A stretch of DNA of 64,000 bases from Ficedula albicollis (taxonomy: Eukaryota > Chordata > Aves > Passeriformes > Muscicapidae): assembly GCF_000247815.1 (NCBI RefSeq), contig NC_021671.1, positions 24,755,338 to 24,819,337 of the forward strand. Direction: 5' to 3'. The notes beneath the pieces are model-generated. The model did no database searches, was not told the DNA's origin, and was given only the letters and a program-made list of their open reading frames with translations. A program made the translations under genes and the position numbers. Shown in pieces: positions 51,533 to 64,000 of this stretch (its first letter is position 1; each line of letters begins with the position of its first letter).

Positions 51533-53339
51533 AAAACAAGAAACCACCAAACAAAAAAAAAAAAAACAACAAACAGTTTGATAGCAGAGAGATATTTATC
51601 AATGATATTCATACTTTTCACAGGCAATTTTAGACTGCTGAATCTAAGGTCAAGGCAAAGAATAGTCCAGACTCAAAGAACTCAATGGACAAAATCAATT
51701 TGTCAGAACAGACCAAGCAATTAAATTAAGGTCACCTCTGCCATCTTGATTCAGTCTCCCACCATATCATCTGCAATATCATGGATGTTGTTACGTGTTC
51801 ATCATCCTTTGGCTACATACAATTAATAATGGCAGTAAATAGTGTAGATGGTGTTTATTTAATAGAGAGAAAGACAGTAATTTTTCAAAGCCTCCAGCAG
51901 CAATTAAAGTGAAACTTAAGACACTGTGATGAGAATCCCCCTCCATTACAAAAGCAGACCCATGGGACCAGGTCCTGGATCATGCACATAAAGGAAATAC
52001 TATAACAGAAGATACAAGCCTCTGCTTGGTACCTCCTAATTTTGAGTACATATCTTATACAATAACAATGCACCTACTATATCACTTATGCCATACAGAC
52101 CTCCACTCTATGGAACTATCATTTTTCCATTTATTCAGAGCAAAGCAACAATTAGACCCTTGTATTAATTATAACCCTAACTATGTTTTGGTGGCTTCCA
52201 TTTTACAGGGCTAACTCTTGAGTGATGACTTCTCTATAATTCATGACTGATATTTACTTGATAGGGAGATGTAAGCAAAATTTTCTTTTTACACTGAAAA
52301 TATTTATGATAAAGAAGGCTATAGAGTTAAGATTTTCCAAGCATTTTCATGAAGTTCAGTCTCTCTTTGATATTTAAGGCGTGTGAGGTTTAGACCATTA
52401 TCTGATTACCAAAAGTATAATTTCATATGGATTTATTTATATTATAAATATTTATATTATTATATTTATATTATTAATTTCCACATTTGTTCACCATAGT
52501 TCAAATAAGATTGATAATGTATCACTCACAAGAATACATTTTATTTGAATGACTCATTTATAATTTGAATCTGAAAATAAGCACTCAAATGGAAATTACC
52601 TAATTTTAAACTGTGAGCACCAACTGAACTCCCATAATTACAAATATTTTTAAATTCCGTGGTGTAAGTGAGCTATGTGATTTCATACCACACACTCAGT
52701 GTATTTTCCATCTGATTATGTGGTTTCTGGGGGTCATACACTATGTGCCATGATTTAATATAAAAGCTGGTAAGAGCAAACGAGGCATAAAGCTCACTCA
52801 TGTATTCTACCACTACATTTTCCATGTATTGGAGCTAGTTTGTGGGTCCACTTTTAGTGATATCAAGCTCATTAGGAGGTAAAATACTCTCCAAAGTCCA
52901 AGGTGTTACTGCCGTTGATAAAAAACAAAGAAAAATAAAACAAACAAACAAACAAAAAAACCCACCCAACCTGGAAATATTAGAATGGTGTAAGAACAAA
53001 AAATTTACTGAGTTTATCTTCCTCTACTGTTATTAATTATCAATGTGTTTTAAATATTATCTTTTCCCATTTAACTTAAACCTCTCTTGTTGCAAATTCA
53101 GTCAATGTCCTTGTCCTATGGTGGACATGGAAGATAGATGAAAACCACAATGCAAAAACCTGTATATACTGGAGGATTTATCCTTTAACAGTCCTATTTT
53201 CCTAAATTAACTCAGTGCTTTCAAATTGTTCTTTGAGATCATAGTGTCTAATTCTTTTGGCATTTCTACTCTCTACTCTGAATTTACTCTAACTTGCCTA
53301 CATAACTCACAGAGAATAATTCCTAAAAGTAGACATGTT
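51533..53339. other. AT-rich unassigned DNA
   Basis: No gene recognised. It holds an A-rich run at 51541-51570, TATTA-like sequence at 52430-52480, and a CAAA run near 52936-52968. Confidence 0.55.
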
Positions 53340-53870
53340 ACTTTAGCTGAGGCCTCACCAGATCTGGAAGAAGCAGAAAAACTACTGTCTGTATTGTGTA
53401 CAACACAGCTGACTATACCTCCCAAAATGAAATTTGCTTTTTCTTTAACCACATCAAACTATTGATTTACATTTACTATGCTGCATATGCAATGTCTTCA
53501 AAATGGTTCTCTGCACTTCTGCCTAAAGAGCGATTCCCCATTTTGTCTTTGTTGGTTTTTTGGCTTTGGGTTGTTTTTCTTTTGATCCTTTAGTGCCTTA
53601 CTATGCATTTTTCTTTGCTGGACCTCATCTAACTGACTTCAGATAATTTCTCTAATTTATCATATTCATTAACTACTTACTTTTTTTTTGTATTGAGATA
53701 TTTTGCTGTAGTAAAATTTAATTAATTCCTTAATTAAAAGTTATAGCTTTCTACCTTCCTTCTTTAATTCTATCTTCCTGTGAGACCCTACCTAACAACA
53801 TGTCGAATTTGCTGTCTCTTTTGCTGAAGTATACTTGCCTTCCATATATGCAGCCTCTTCCTAGAATTAC
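53340..53870 (-). mobile_element. Old decayed CR1 LINE, reverse transcriptase region, minus strand
   Basis: Plus-strand blocks match, in order, the complement of CR1 ORF2. They are: gaggcctcaccagatctgg (53350; complement of the LVRP-encoding stretch), aaaatgaaatttgctttttc (53424; complement of a KKANGIL-like stretch) then aaccacatcaaactattgat, ctgcacttctgcctaaagag (53511), tttgctggacctcatctaac (53613; complement of the region before the KFN/KC block) and gtgagaccctacctaac...ttttgctgaagtatacttgcc (53780-53840; complement of the DFSKAFDTVSH block). All are heavily substituted and carry gaps, so no frame is left. It is much older than the copies at 23 and 34 kb. The match is by recall of the family, not a search. 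Confidence 0.6.
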
Positions 53871-54792
53871 AAATATATAATAATCATTTACATCAACATG
53901 TCTCCTGCCTTTGGATTTTCAAGTGGTATTGTCTGGCTAGTTTGAATCACACCTAAAACTGCTAGTACCAACCATATATTCAAATAAAAATATTGTGTCC
54001 ATCTGGCTAGTTATTATTCCTTGTGAAAAGCAAAATTACTCTTTCAAAGATACAAGCTTAATTAAAATCATCTCCCACAACCCTGCTATTTTGATGCATT
54101 ACATAGCTGCACAAAAATAGCCTCGTCCACACCTACTCCTTCTGTTTGTCAGTTTATAGTATATCCTTACCATTAAATTAACCTTATTTTTTTCCCCTTT
54201 CATCTTCACCCAAGTATCCAACCACACTGCCTCCTCCTGAACTTCAGAGCAGGTATGTGTACATTCTTGCTCCACAGAGCAACAGTTCCCTGTGTTGCTC
54301 CCTCAGCACAGGCAGGGTTTCACCCTATATTTAAAGTAGACAAGAGCACTGTAACTATTTCACATCAACTTGCCTGTGTGCTTTTCAGGGAAAACAAAGA
54401 ATGACCTGTTGTAGTGACCTGCCTGTGTACTGGCTCAAGAACAATGCAGGCTAGAAGTGCAAGGAGAAGCTGGCTGAGTATGGATAAAAATGGATGAACA
54501 TAAAAAAGGTATTATTTTATTAACACAACAAAAGGCTGCACAGAATAGCCAAGCAAGTAAACAAGAAAAAATTGTAACACCCTATAATTATGATGTAAAT
54601 TGAAATTAATAATAGAAGAAATACTCATCTCATGCTCTTCTAATCAACAAATAGTAGATTACAGGGTAATTAGTAGGGAATTTATATATGATTATTAGGC
54701 TCTAGATTACATAGTGACTAATTATAGTAGCAATGTGAAGGCCTTCCATGCCAAGGACCATGGAATCTTCTGGCAAAAGTACATAAATTAAA
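53871..54792. other. AT-rich unassigned DNA
   Basis: Nothing recognised. Confidence 0.55.
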
Positions 54793-54924
54793 GGTGGAGC
54801 ATGTCCTAGAATTGTACACATGATCAGACATGGGTATTAAAATTAAAAAAAAAAATCCGGTGGAGCATGTCCTAGAATTGTACACATGATTAGACATGGG
54901 TATTAAAATTAAAAAAAAATCAAT
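54793..54924. repeat. 66-bp direct tandem duplication
   Basis: Copies start at 54793 and 54859 (ggtggagcatgtcctag). They differ by one base (atgatcagac/atgattagac) and in A-run length. Confidence 0.92.
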
Positions 54925-55200
54925 TTCTGTAAAATAATAAAAAATAAGGCATGTAGACAATTAAAATTAAATATTAACTTATCAACAAAAGTTTTAGTAT
55001 AAAGTGCTAGTCATGATTTATTGAATGACTTTGGCGATAAAAATATCTGCTTTATTTTTGTTAATTGGAAAAAAGGACATTTCAGTGAAAATTTTAAAAC
55101 CTAAGCAGTATGATGAGCATGGTATTTTGTGACTGTTACTCTCACTTAATTCCAATGACCACTGCCTAGGACAATCTCTGTCCATTCAATTGAGGTCACA

Positions 55201-55259
55201 TCCTCAAAATTTAAGTCCAATGTGAATTATCCTCAAAAATTTAAGCCCAATGTGAATTC
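55201..55259. repeat. 29/30-bp direct tandem duplication
   Basis: tcctcaaaatttaagtccaa at 55201 and tcctcaaaaatttaagccca at 55230, each followed by atgtgaatt. Confidence 0.85.
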
Positions 55260-55493
55260 TTCCTGAAAATTCAAAAATAAAATGTATGATATTTTCTAAC
55301 TCAATCAAATCTAAAACCAGTTTCCTATGTCCACATAGGAACAACAATAATATGATTTTCTGGTGTTGTATGGTATGCAGCAACTATCTTGGGTGAAACT
55401 GACAGACACTGACCATTAATTAAACTCAGACCATAATTTGGGAGCCCAAAGTGAACTTTCAGTCTTAACTGTAGCAGCCTTAAAATCTATCCT

Positions 55494-55633
55494 CATAAGA
55501 AATTACCTTAACGCACTGTTTTAGTACGATTATTTTAAAACAAGGATAACTTCCCAGAAAAAACATAAGAAATTACCTTAACGCACTGTTTTAGTATGAT
55601 TATGTTAAAACAAGGATAACTTCCCAGAAAAAA
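55494..55633. repeat. 70-bp direct tandem duplication
   Basis: Copies start at 55494 and 55564 (cataagaaattaccttaacg). Two substitutions are visible (tacgattattt/tatgattatgt). Confidence 0.92.
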
Positions 55634-55759
55634 ACAGAAGAGTAGATAACTTCTAGGCATTAGAGGAGAAGATTTGTCTAGCCACTGTCATAGCCACTCC
55701 ATTTATCAATGTCTGCTTTCTACTGCAAAGCAGTAACAATCATCCTAAAATTCGTTCAA

Positions 55760-56270
55760 GACTCTGTAACAAATGTGGAAAGAGAGCAAAAGAGGAAATG
55801 CAACACACATTCATTCGGCATAATGTAACCAGAAAGACTCTGTAACAAATGTGGAAAGAGAGCAAAAGAGGAAATGCAACACAACATTCATTCGGCATAA
55901 CGTAACCAGAAGAATATAAAAGTTAAATGCTAGTAAAAAAGAACTAGAAAAAGAACACCTAACTAGAAATAATATGAAAAGAGTTCTGGAAAGAGAGCAA
56001 AAGAGGAAATGCAACACACATTCATTCGGCATAATGTAACCAGAAGAATATAAAAGTTAAATGCTAGTAAAAAAGTCTAGTCTGGGGAAAAGAACACCTA
56101 ATTAGAAATAATATGAAAAGAGTTTAACAAATGTGGAAAGAGAGCAAAAGAGGAAATGCAACACAACATTCATTCGGCATAACGTAACCAGAAGAATATA
56201 AAAGTTAAATGCTAGTAAAAAAGAACTAGAAAAAGAACACCTAACTAGAAATAATATGAAAAGAGTTCAG
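55760..56270. repeat. Four-unit direct array with alternating a-b-a-b variants
   Basis: Four units carry gcaaaagaggaaatgcaaca. Their shared tggaaagag starts at 55776, 55852, 55987 and 56134. Units 1 and 3 read acacacattc and ataatgtaacc; units 2 and 4 read acacaacattc and ataacgtaacc. Units 2 and 4 look identical over about 145 bp (offset 282), including the aagaactagaaaaag stretch, where unit 3 has aagtctagtctgggg. Unit 1 is truncated after ccagaa. The alternation means a two-unit block was itself doubled. Confidence 0.9.
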
Positions 56271-57902
56271 AAAATACATGCAGCTGCTTAAACCAGCTTT
56301 GCTTTTAAGTTCTAGTTTTAAATGCTTAACAGGATCGAAAGACTTGTTCTCAAGTGAACAATTTGACATGGCCTTCATTCCTATATTAATAAAGACCTGG
56401 AAATCTGCTAGACAGCCTTAAACTGTCCAGTGCTGCTAAACCCTATGGAAGATGTGTAAGAAATTGTGCCTGAATTGTGCTTTTCAATTAGCAGTTCTCA
56501 CAAACCGTGAAGAGCACTTATAGCACTTATAGAATCAAGAAATATATCATTTGTTCTGTGAATTTTCCATTACTCCAGGCAAAAATTATTTCTGAAATTC
56601 TACAACTTCTGATTTCTTTTCAGAGTTAACTTGGGAGGAGATCTGACATGTACATTTCTTCTCCTGTGCAGTGCACAAGTCTTGCTTTGTTGGCCCTCTG
56701 ACATCATCTAGCCTCCTTAATTTGGTACAAAAATGTCATAGTCAGAGGAATCCCACAGAAAAGAAGAAATAATTATTGAGTAGTCCGTTTTCTAGCACTA
56801 GTGATGCAGGATCAAAAACCAGGGCTGTTCTCAACATGAAAAGAAGATTAGGAAGCCTGAAGCTCTTTCTCTTAATTTTTCACACCTTCTCTGCAGGGCT
56901 TTTCTCCAGGGTCTTTTGCCAGACAAAGCTTAGTAGTGAGGTGACTCCAGTCTTGTGAAGAACACAGGGAGGCCAGAGGGGGAAATGGATACCTTGGGCT
57001 GCAAGATGCACTTAAAGAAGCTGACTTTATAATAATTTACATGGCTTATAGCATACTCTGTCAGCATATTCCTACTCTTCAGCTGAATTTTTAATTAATA
57101 AAATTTAATTAAATAATGATTAAATTCACCTGGTAAAACACAGAGGCAGCATTGCTGCACAATCCATCATTGCACCAGTTGAAAAAGACTATCAGTTTGG
57201 TACTTGCATGTCTTCACTGCTTCCAAAATCTTGATTAAGTATGGATTCTCCTTCATATTTCACAGTGAAAAAAAATTAAAACTTTTTCTGTATTTTCTAT
57301 ACTTTCTAGGAAAACTCAGCTGTACTGTATGCTCCTTTATGATTAATCATAACAATAATTAATCACGAAAACAGAAATTCACCAAACACACTTTGAAAAA
57401 AAATAAGGATTCAGTTAATAATATTTATATATGTGAAAAGAATGAGGACAGAAAAGGACCGGGGCATAGAAATTCTGTTAAGTACTTTTATTCTTGCAAA
57501 GTAACTCAAGTATTGAATCATCATTATACCAGTACATTTTAAATACACATACACATTACGGAAACTGATACAAATGCCACTGCAGAAGGTGAAATAAATC
57601 CAAATCAGCAAAAGGCAAAACAGTTGTGACTGGGAATGAATGAAATATGCTGGAAATTGTTAGGGTTTACAGCACTGAAAAATAGATGGAATGTAGGATA
57701 AGTAAGTTTGTAGGCTACTAAAAAACAAGGAGAGACAGGTCTGAAACAAAATTTTTATATCACAGAATAATGAAATAGATGAAAGATGGTAAATATGGAG
57801 AAATATAAATGCTAAATATATCATGAGGAAGAACCAAACCCAGCACAGTTAAGTTCAGATGGTACTACAGGGTTCAGTCTTCAAACCAACAGCCATGATA
57901 GA
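56271..57902. other. AT-rich unassigned DNA
   Basis: No gene recognised. A small inverted repeat (gattaat...attaatc, 57341-57364) is present, too short to interpret. Confidence 0.55.
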
Positions 57903-58126
<224 letters not shown>

Positions 58127-58189
58127 TATTATATTATATTATATTATATTATATTATATTATATTATATTATATTATATTATATTATAT
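58127..58189. repeat. (TATTA)n microsatellite, about 12.5 units
   Basis: Perfect pentamer units directly after the poly-C run, ending at tatgtaaaaatag. Confidence 0.93.
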
Positions 58190-60179
58190 GTAAAAATAGT
58201 AACTTGAAACTGCAGAAGAAAAGAGGTTGTTAAATATTGAAAAAACAGATATGTGAAATAATGGAAGAAGGTTGAAAAATGTCAAAAAACCCACAAAAAG
58301 TATAATAGCACCTTGATAATTACTGTTGAGGAATTCATATGGGTATCTGTCCAATATTTGTGACAATGTATTTCAAAGGAAACACATAATAAAAATCATA
58401 ATAATAAATAAAATAATAATAATAAATAATAATAATAGCAATAATAATAATAATAAAACTATGAATAAGAAAAAGAAGTCAAGATAAGCAAGATCTTGAG
58501 GTAAATTTGGCTCTACTGAGATACTGTTGTTATAGGACTAAAACAAAATAAATAGTTGTTAAAATGTCAGTTTTCTTTTTCAATGACATGAAGACAGGCT
58601 CTTTCCAAATAATTTCAACAATAAGGCTAAAATAAAAAGAAAAAAATATAAAACATCATGTCTATGTTACCAAAGGAGGATAATGTACCACAGGAATGCA
58701 AAAGATATACAAATACAAAAGAAATCACTTGGAATGGTTTCATTTTGTCAAGGACTACAGTTTACAATTCAACTGTGAATGCAGTCCTAAGAATGCTGGA
58801 CTAAAACCAGTTTTCACTACCTTTGTGTCTTTTCGGGCTATTCTTATTAATTTTGATGAATCAGATTATTTCCTAGGCACAACAACCAATCTCATAACCC
58901 CGTAGATAAGCAAATGTAAGGCTTCTGTTTTGAAGAACACTGGATCTTAAAAACTCCTTTAGATTACATCTAGATTTAGAAACAAGTGTTCTGACTACTA
59001 TATCCTGTAGTGAGTCAATGGCAAGATGCAGTTTGACAAACATGGTCTGTTAGGTCATTATCTTATGTGGGTTTCTTCAGCTGCAGCACCATCTCATGTG
59101 GCTCACCTAGCTCCTCTTTTCCTGATCACCTCTTCCATCTTTCTGGGAGAGCTATTATTGTAAGAGTGTGGAGTCCCAAACCAAGGAACTGGTAAAGCTG
59201 GAAAAAGCTTTCCCTTTCTATGGCATCACTTTTCAGTCCGATGGCTTTGCCAAGATTGTTCACTGGGTGGTTGCACAGCTGAGGGGACAAGTGGAAGAGG
59301 CTGAGGGGGAAAGAAACAATTAGCTGACAACTCCTTAACTTGGCTTGAATCTCATTTTACCCCGATGGCTGAGATGACCAGGCACTTGCATTTCCATCCT
59401 GACTTTGTATACTGATACTGTGCCTATCAAAGGTAAATGCTTAGCCTTGTCCACAGCACACCTCGCCCTTGTCTTCTCTGACCTCCACTCACTCACGGAC
59501 TAGTTCCCTGCCCAGCACACTGGGGTCTGCAACTCTGGTTCCAGAATCATGTTAGTGTAGTTAGCAGTGTTAACTCTTTCTTCATTTTATGCAACAGAAA
59601 TAATGATGCTCTTCAGGGAGAAACAGAGAGAAATTTACAGAGGGAAAATAGAAAACTGGCAATTCACTTGAACTCACAAAGTTGTTCTTTTTTCCCAGAA
59701 AAATATTAATGTATTTATATTAAATAAATATGCCTGTTTTCAAAACCCAGTGAAAAAAATCAATTTTCCATGAGATTTCTAAAAGATAAACATAGATACA
59801 TCATGGCATTTAAAATCATAATTATATACTTTTTGAAAGTGGAAAGCATAACTCAGAGACACTCAATTATTATGCCTTCAAAAGGAAAATATCAGACCCT
59901 TAATAAATGTTTGGTTTAAATTTGAAACATTTTTTTTCAAACTGCAGCATGACAATATAAATTTTCCAATCTAGTTTTAAAGTTGCCTGCATTGGGTAAA
60001 TGAACTACTTAAAAAAGATCTCATTTTCCCTAGCATGCACCTAGGAAAAACAGGAATACTGAACCAGAATTAAATAATTGGTATACCATTTTATGTTCAT
60101 GCTTACATTTTACAGAAGCAAAAATCTAATAATAAAATCATGAGTTAATAATTTGAGTTATTTTTTGGAGGCACATATA
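58190..60179. other. Unassigned DNA, with a less AT-rich part at 59.05-59.55 kb
   Basis: No gene recognised. It includes the AAT repeat listed separately. The part 59050-59550 is richer in GC than its flanks but has stops in all frames and no repeat match that I can name. Confidence 0.5.
58387..58456. repeat. Imperfect (AAT)n microsatellite
   Basis: AAT units with aaat and agca interruptions over about 70 bp. Confidence 0.88.
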
Positions 60180-60943
60180 AGATTCTCATAAAAGCTATTT
60201 ATGAGCTTTTTCTGTTCTTTACTGTAATGATATAAAGCTTTGCTAAATAAAGACAAACAGAAATTAGCAGAAATCTTTCTGTGGTATATAGGAAGAGGTC
60301 TTGAAGGGCTCCAGATCCCCATCCTAAAATAATTCCCTACTTAGGATTTATGAGGCTTCACCACAGAGTAGGTATTCTCATGGCCTTGACGGATTGCCAC
60401 AGCTTCAGCAGAAACACTTCTCAGACTTGAGCAGACCTTCATCTCATGCAAAGAATTTTTTCAGGATATTTTTATCACTGCTGTTTTGAGGATTTATGAG
60501 GCTTCACCACAGAGTAGGTATTCTCATGGCCTTGACGGATTGCCACAGCTTCAGCAGAAACACTTCTCAGACTTGAGCAGACCTTCATCTCATGCAAAGA
60601 ATTTTTCCAGGATATTTTTATCACTGGTGTTTTAGATTCTCATAAAAGCTATTTATGAGCTTTTTCTGTTCTTTACTGTAATGATATAAAGCTTTGCTAA
60701 ATAAAGACAAACAGAAATTAGCAGAAATCTTTCTGTGGTATATAGGAAGAGGTCTTGAAGGGCTCCAGATCCCCATCCTAAAATAATTCCCTACTTAGGA
60801 TTTATGAGGCTTCACCACAGAGTAGGTATTCTCATGGCCTTGACGGATTGCCACAGCTTCAGCAGAAACACTTCTCAGACTTGAGCAGACCTTCATCTCA
60901 TGCAAAGAATTTTTTCAGGATATTTTTATCACTGCTGTTTTGT
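60180..60943. repeat. Nested tandem duplication, P-Q-Q-P-Q layout
   Basis: P (60180-60343, agattctcataaaagc) is followed by Q1 (60344-60489, ggatttatgaggcttcacc), Q2 (60490-60633), P (60634-60797) and Q3 (60798-60943). The P offset is 454 bp and the Q1-Q2 offset is 146 bp. Q3 matches Q1 (gaattttttcagg, cactgctgtttt), while Q2 reads gaatttttccagg and cactggtgtttt. The two P copies look identical. Confidence 0.93.
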
Positions 60944-63900
60944 TTTGAGATACCTGATGCATAATCACTTCTAGTGACAAATTATGTTATATCTGTAATA
61001 AGAGGGAACCCAGTTATTTTAGATTATATTAACATATGTGAAATAATAGAAAATATTTTAATTATTTGAGAGGCCTTAGCACAGAATCTCCATATGCCAG
61101 TGACGTATTATTTTCCAGTCTTTTATTTCTGCACTGCACTGTAAGGTTCATTTGACAAGAAATTAATTTCTATTTTCAGCAAATCTATAAAACCACAAAA
61201 ATATGAATTTTTACTATCATATTTGCTTTGCATCAATAGTTTGACTTTTGACAATTTTACTGCTTTGTAAAATCAAAATTTAGTTGTCGTTTGGAAAATA
61301 ATAAATTGGGGCGGTGCAAAGGGAATTTTTTAGTTTGCAGCAATCTTGCGTCCTGAGAATGCCTTTTCCCTCTCCTTAATCATTACTTACTGTCAAAAAC
61401 CATCAGTGTGGTACTTTATTTCTATGAGATATTCCTTGCTCAGTGCTTATTTCATGCTTATGGGTTAGCAAAAAACAATTTCACACTCAGTGAAATTAGT
61501 GTTACATGTAATAAGAATCTGCAGTTTGAAGCTTCATTCTGCTGAATTGGCCTGATTTGGTACAATAGGTTCCTAGAGAGCCATACCTCTTTTTTAAATG
61601 CTTCAGCGAAATGTAAGGTAATTTTTTTCTTCTTTCCCTCTACTCTCATCACAACTGGAGAAAACAGTAGAAGGCATGTGCTTGTATGTGCTTGTCTTAT
61701 AATTTTGTTAGTCAACAAATCGCTTTAACGTTTCTTTTGTTCCTTCTGACTTCAAATCGTACACAAGCTTAAACAGAAAATGCATATAATTGGTTTCATC
61801 AAACAAGACCAAACTGAGAAATACATAAATGGAATTATCCAAGAAAAGCTGTGATCTGGTTCCATTACAATTCATTAAAGATTTTTCCTTCTCAAAGTCC
61901 CTGCGTATGGCTGAGGAAATTAAATTATCAAGCTTTGAACCTTATTGAAAAGTTAAAACCTGTCTCTCAAAAAACTTTGAACGAGTATCAAAGTTTTCAT
62001 GTTACGTTCAGCAAATAACTACTGATTTTAAGGAATAAAATAATCTGTAATGTAATGAGATTAAGATATGTGCTATTTGTAATATTGCCAAATAAACTCT
62101 ATCAGTGCTTTTCAAATTGTGTAGTGAAAACCACTTCTCACTGAATCTCAGAAATATCACCAAGTATTTTCACATTTCTTCTCAAATGTGCAAGTCACCT
62201 TTAGGCCTTTTTTTTTTCACCATCAAATACCAAAACTGAAACAATTTTAATAGAACAGCCCACTACACTAGTAAAGATCTTGAATATTTATACTGAATGA
62301 AAAAGGTACCATAGTAATTTAACTTTTACTCCATCCCAAATAACAGAGTAGGAGAGTACTGAGTAAACCTGCAGAAACATTTGATGTCTCCATTGTGCCA
62401 GTTAGCCTCATTATTCCACTCTAACACTGTGACAATACGATTTTCACATTTTCAGCTTTTAAATTCCTAACTTCTGAAAACCTCATGCACACCTCCTTCA
62501 TTAAATTCCTCAGTCTAACTGTATAACAATCCCTGGGGGCACAGGTTGGGGCAGTCAAATACTACTAGTGATAGAAAAATGAGGTGATAAGCTGCCAGAC
62601 TAAAGAGAATGTGCTCCTTCAGAAACACCTCACCAGTGTTACAGTCTCCTGTACCCTAAAATTTGTACCTTGGTATTTTTAGGGAAGCACTATTATCTCT
62701 TCACTGTTTCTTTGGGAAACCCCTATATCGCCTTACCCACATTTATTTCTGAATTACAGTAATTTTCTTCCTTTCAATATTCCCCAAGTTCCAGCTATTC
62801 AAATGCAGATACTGAAAACAACTGATGAACCTAGCTAAAACATTGCTAAAGAACTTTGCATTTTCCCCATTAGATTTCGAAACAGATTCACACAGTCATG
62901 CACTACCACATGTGCATTTATTACCCATTTCTCCTAAAGGATTGGAAAAGGACAGAGCTGTCCAGGACAGTCATGGCATGAGCCATGGTATGATCAAATC
63001 CAATTTCTGTCTTCAGTGGTTTCTATAGACTGGGTTTCTCAGTCCTCAGTGAAATATGTCTGCTGTTCCTCCCCCTAGAAGTACAGAAGGAAGCTGAAAA
63101 AGGAAACTCTATGAGCATTCTCCTTCACAAGCTTTCCCCAGGATGCATAAACCCTCAGCAGAATTACAGCTTAGCCATGACACCTGGAAGTGCTGCCCTG
63201 ACTCCCATCCTGCCCACTCCGCATGCACTCACTTTTCCAACAGAAAACATTCTTTCTCCTTGGCCTGTATGTCTGCTACTACTTATTATTTACATTTTTC
63301 ATGTATTTTCTTATAATGAATTTGTTATTATTTACATTTTTCATGTATTTTATTTTCTTATAATGAATTTAGGTATCATTTTTAATGGAGAATATGAGAA
63401 AGGTGAAGACAACTCTGGAAGATTTTTCTGTTCATTTTTAACTAGTAACATTTGCAACTGTACAGATGTCATTGGGAAATATGAAACTTGTTGGAAGCAG
63501 TGAGACTGTTTGGCTGCCTGATGAAAAAGTTTCTAAAAACAGAAACAGACAAGAAACCCACAATATATAAACAAATGTACTCATATGTACTCATGAAAGC
63601 AGCACCTTTGATAAAACAGTTGAGTCAAGTATCTGAATAATAACAATCACAAAAAAGGAGTAACAAAATAAAGATCAAAACCCCATCCCCTGTTACATGA
63701 CCAATCAAGTAGTTAAATGCAGCCCAAGTTAAAAACACAGTTATTTTTCTTTTTAATAAAAAATATATAGACAGAGTTCTTTTATTAAAATAAATTGTAT
63801 ATATCTGACTCTCATATACAGGGAAAGAAAAAGAAAGAAACTAGAAGTGGAGGGAAATACTAAAAAAGATCCTTTTCCTGTAATCTGAGATTTCCCAAAA

Positions 63901-64000
63901 TTATATATTCCTTTACAAAATTAATACATATTTTTGATATATCATCCACTAATCTCTGACATCAATAAGTGCAAGATTCCTGTTAATTCCCGCTAAGTTG
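60944..64000. other. AT-rich unassigned DNA
   Basis: No gene recognised. It holds one short duplication near 63283. A 130-codon plus frame (63111-63503) crosses that duplication and resembles nothing known. Confidence 0.55.
63283..63369. repeat. 42-bp direct tandem duplication
   Basis: ttattatttacatttttcat at 63283 and 63325, each followed by gtatttt and ttcttataatgaattt; the second copy has an extra tattt. Confidence 0.88.

Noticed and set aside
55760..56270. Regular direct repeats that might look like a CRISPR array
   Set aside because: Units are about 76-147 bp with no short repeat/unique spacer alternation; they are tandem duplications in an animal genome.
59050..59550. Less AT-rich block considered as a processed pseudogene or exon
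   Set aside because: Stops in all frames and no protein similarity that I could recognise.

Overview
The window looks like nuclear DNA from a bird, most likely a songbird. It is AT-rich and dense in stop codons. Its recognisable interspersed repeats are CR1 LINE pieces, including the avian-type CR1 3' end (doubled TCATAGAA / TCACAGA octamer, then a GGAAGGGACC-type block). No open reading frame on either strand resembles a known host protein, and I could not recognise a tRNA, rRNA or microRNA. It is best read as an intergenic or deep-intronic desert. The songbird assignment is an inference; the bird-like CR1 content is seen.

Layout. 1-5 kb: a 335-bp pure poly-C run (74-408), AT-rich unique DNA and a CR1 3' piece (about 2.4 kb). 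5.2-5.6 kb: a GC-rich, CpG-bearing island. 8.1-9.5 kb: a 707-bp near-perfect tandem duplication, followed by DNA with LTR-like signals on the minus strand. 13.2-13.5 kb: a perfect 338-bp (ATC)n microsatellite. 14.0 kb and 16.1-19.05 kb: nested duplications, the second starting at two (TTGG)n tracts of 14 and 34 units. 19.3-19.8 kb: a CpG-rich island with a plausible splice acceptor and polyadenylation signal. 20.2-20.6, 23.2-23.9, 34.7-35.1 and 53.3-53.9 kb: minus-strand CR1 pieces of different ages. 37.8, 50.3-51.5, 55.8-56.3 and 60.2-60.9 kb: further local duplications. 57.9-58.2 kb: a second poly-C run (186 bp) inside a TATTA repeat.

The strongest unexplained signal is the local direct duplications: about 18 places where 22 to about 1,700 bp are repeated head to tail, many nearly identical. 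Four of the larger loci share one topology, P-Q-Q-P-Q. A simple reading is that each is two alleles (P-Q-Q and P-Q) laid end to end, either by the assembler or by a real recombination event. The two different (TTGG)n lengths within one such pair fit that idea. Both poly-C runs interrupt TA-rich alternating sequence and may be technical. These points should be settled before the window is used to argue biology.

There is no operon or pathway here. The content is repeats, repeat decay and local duplication.
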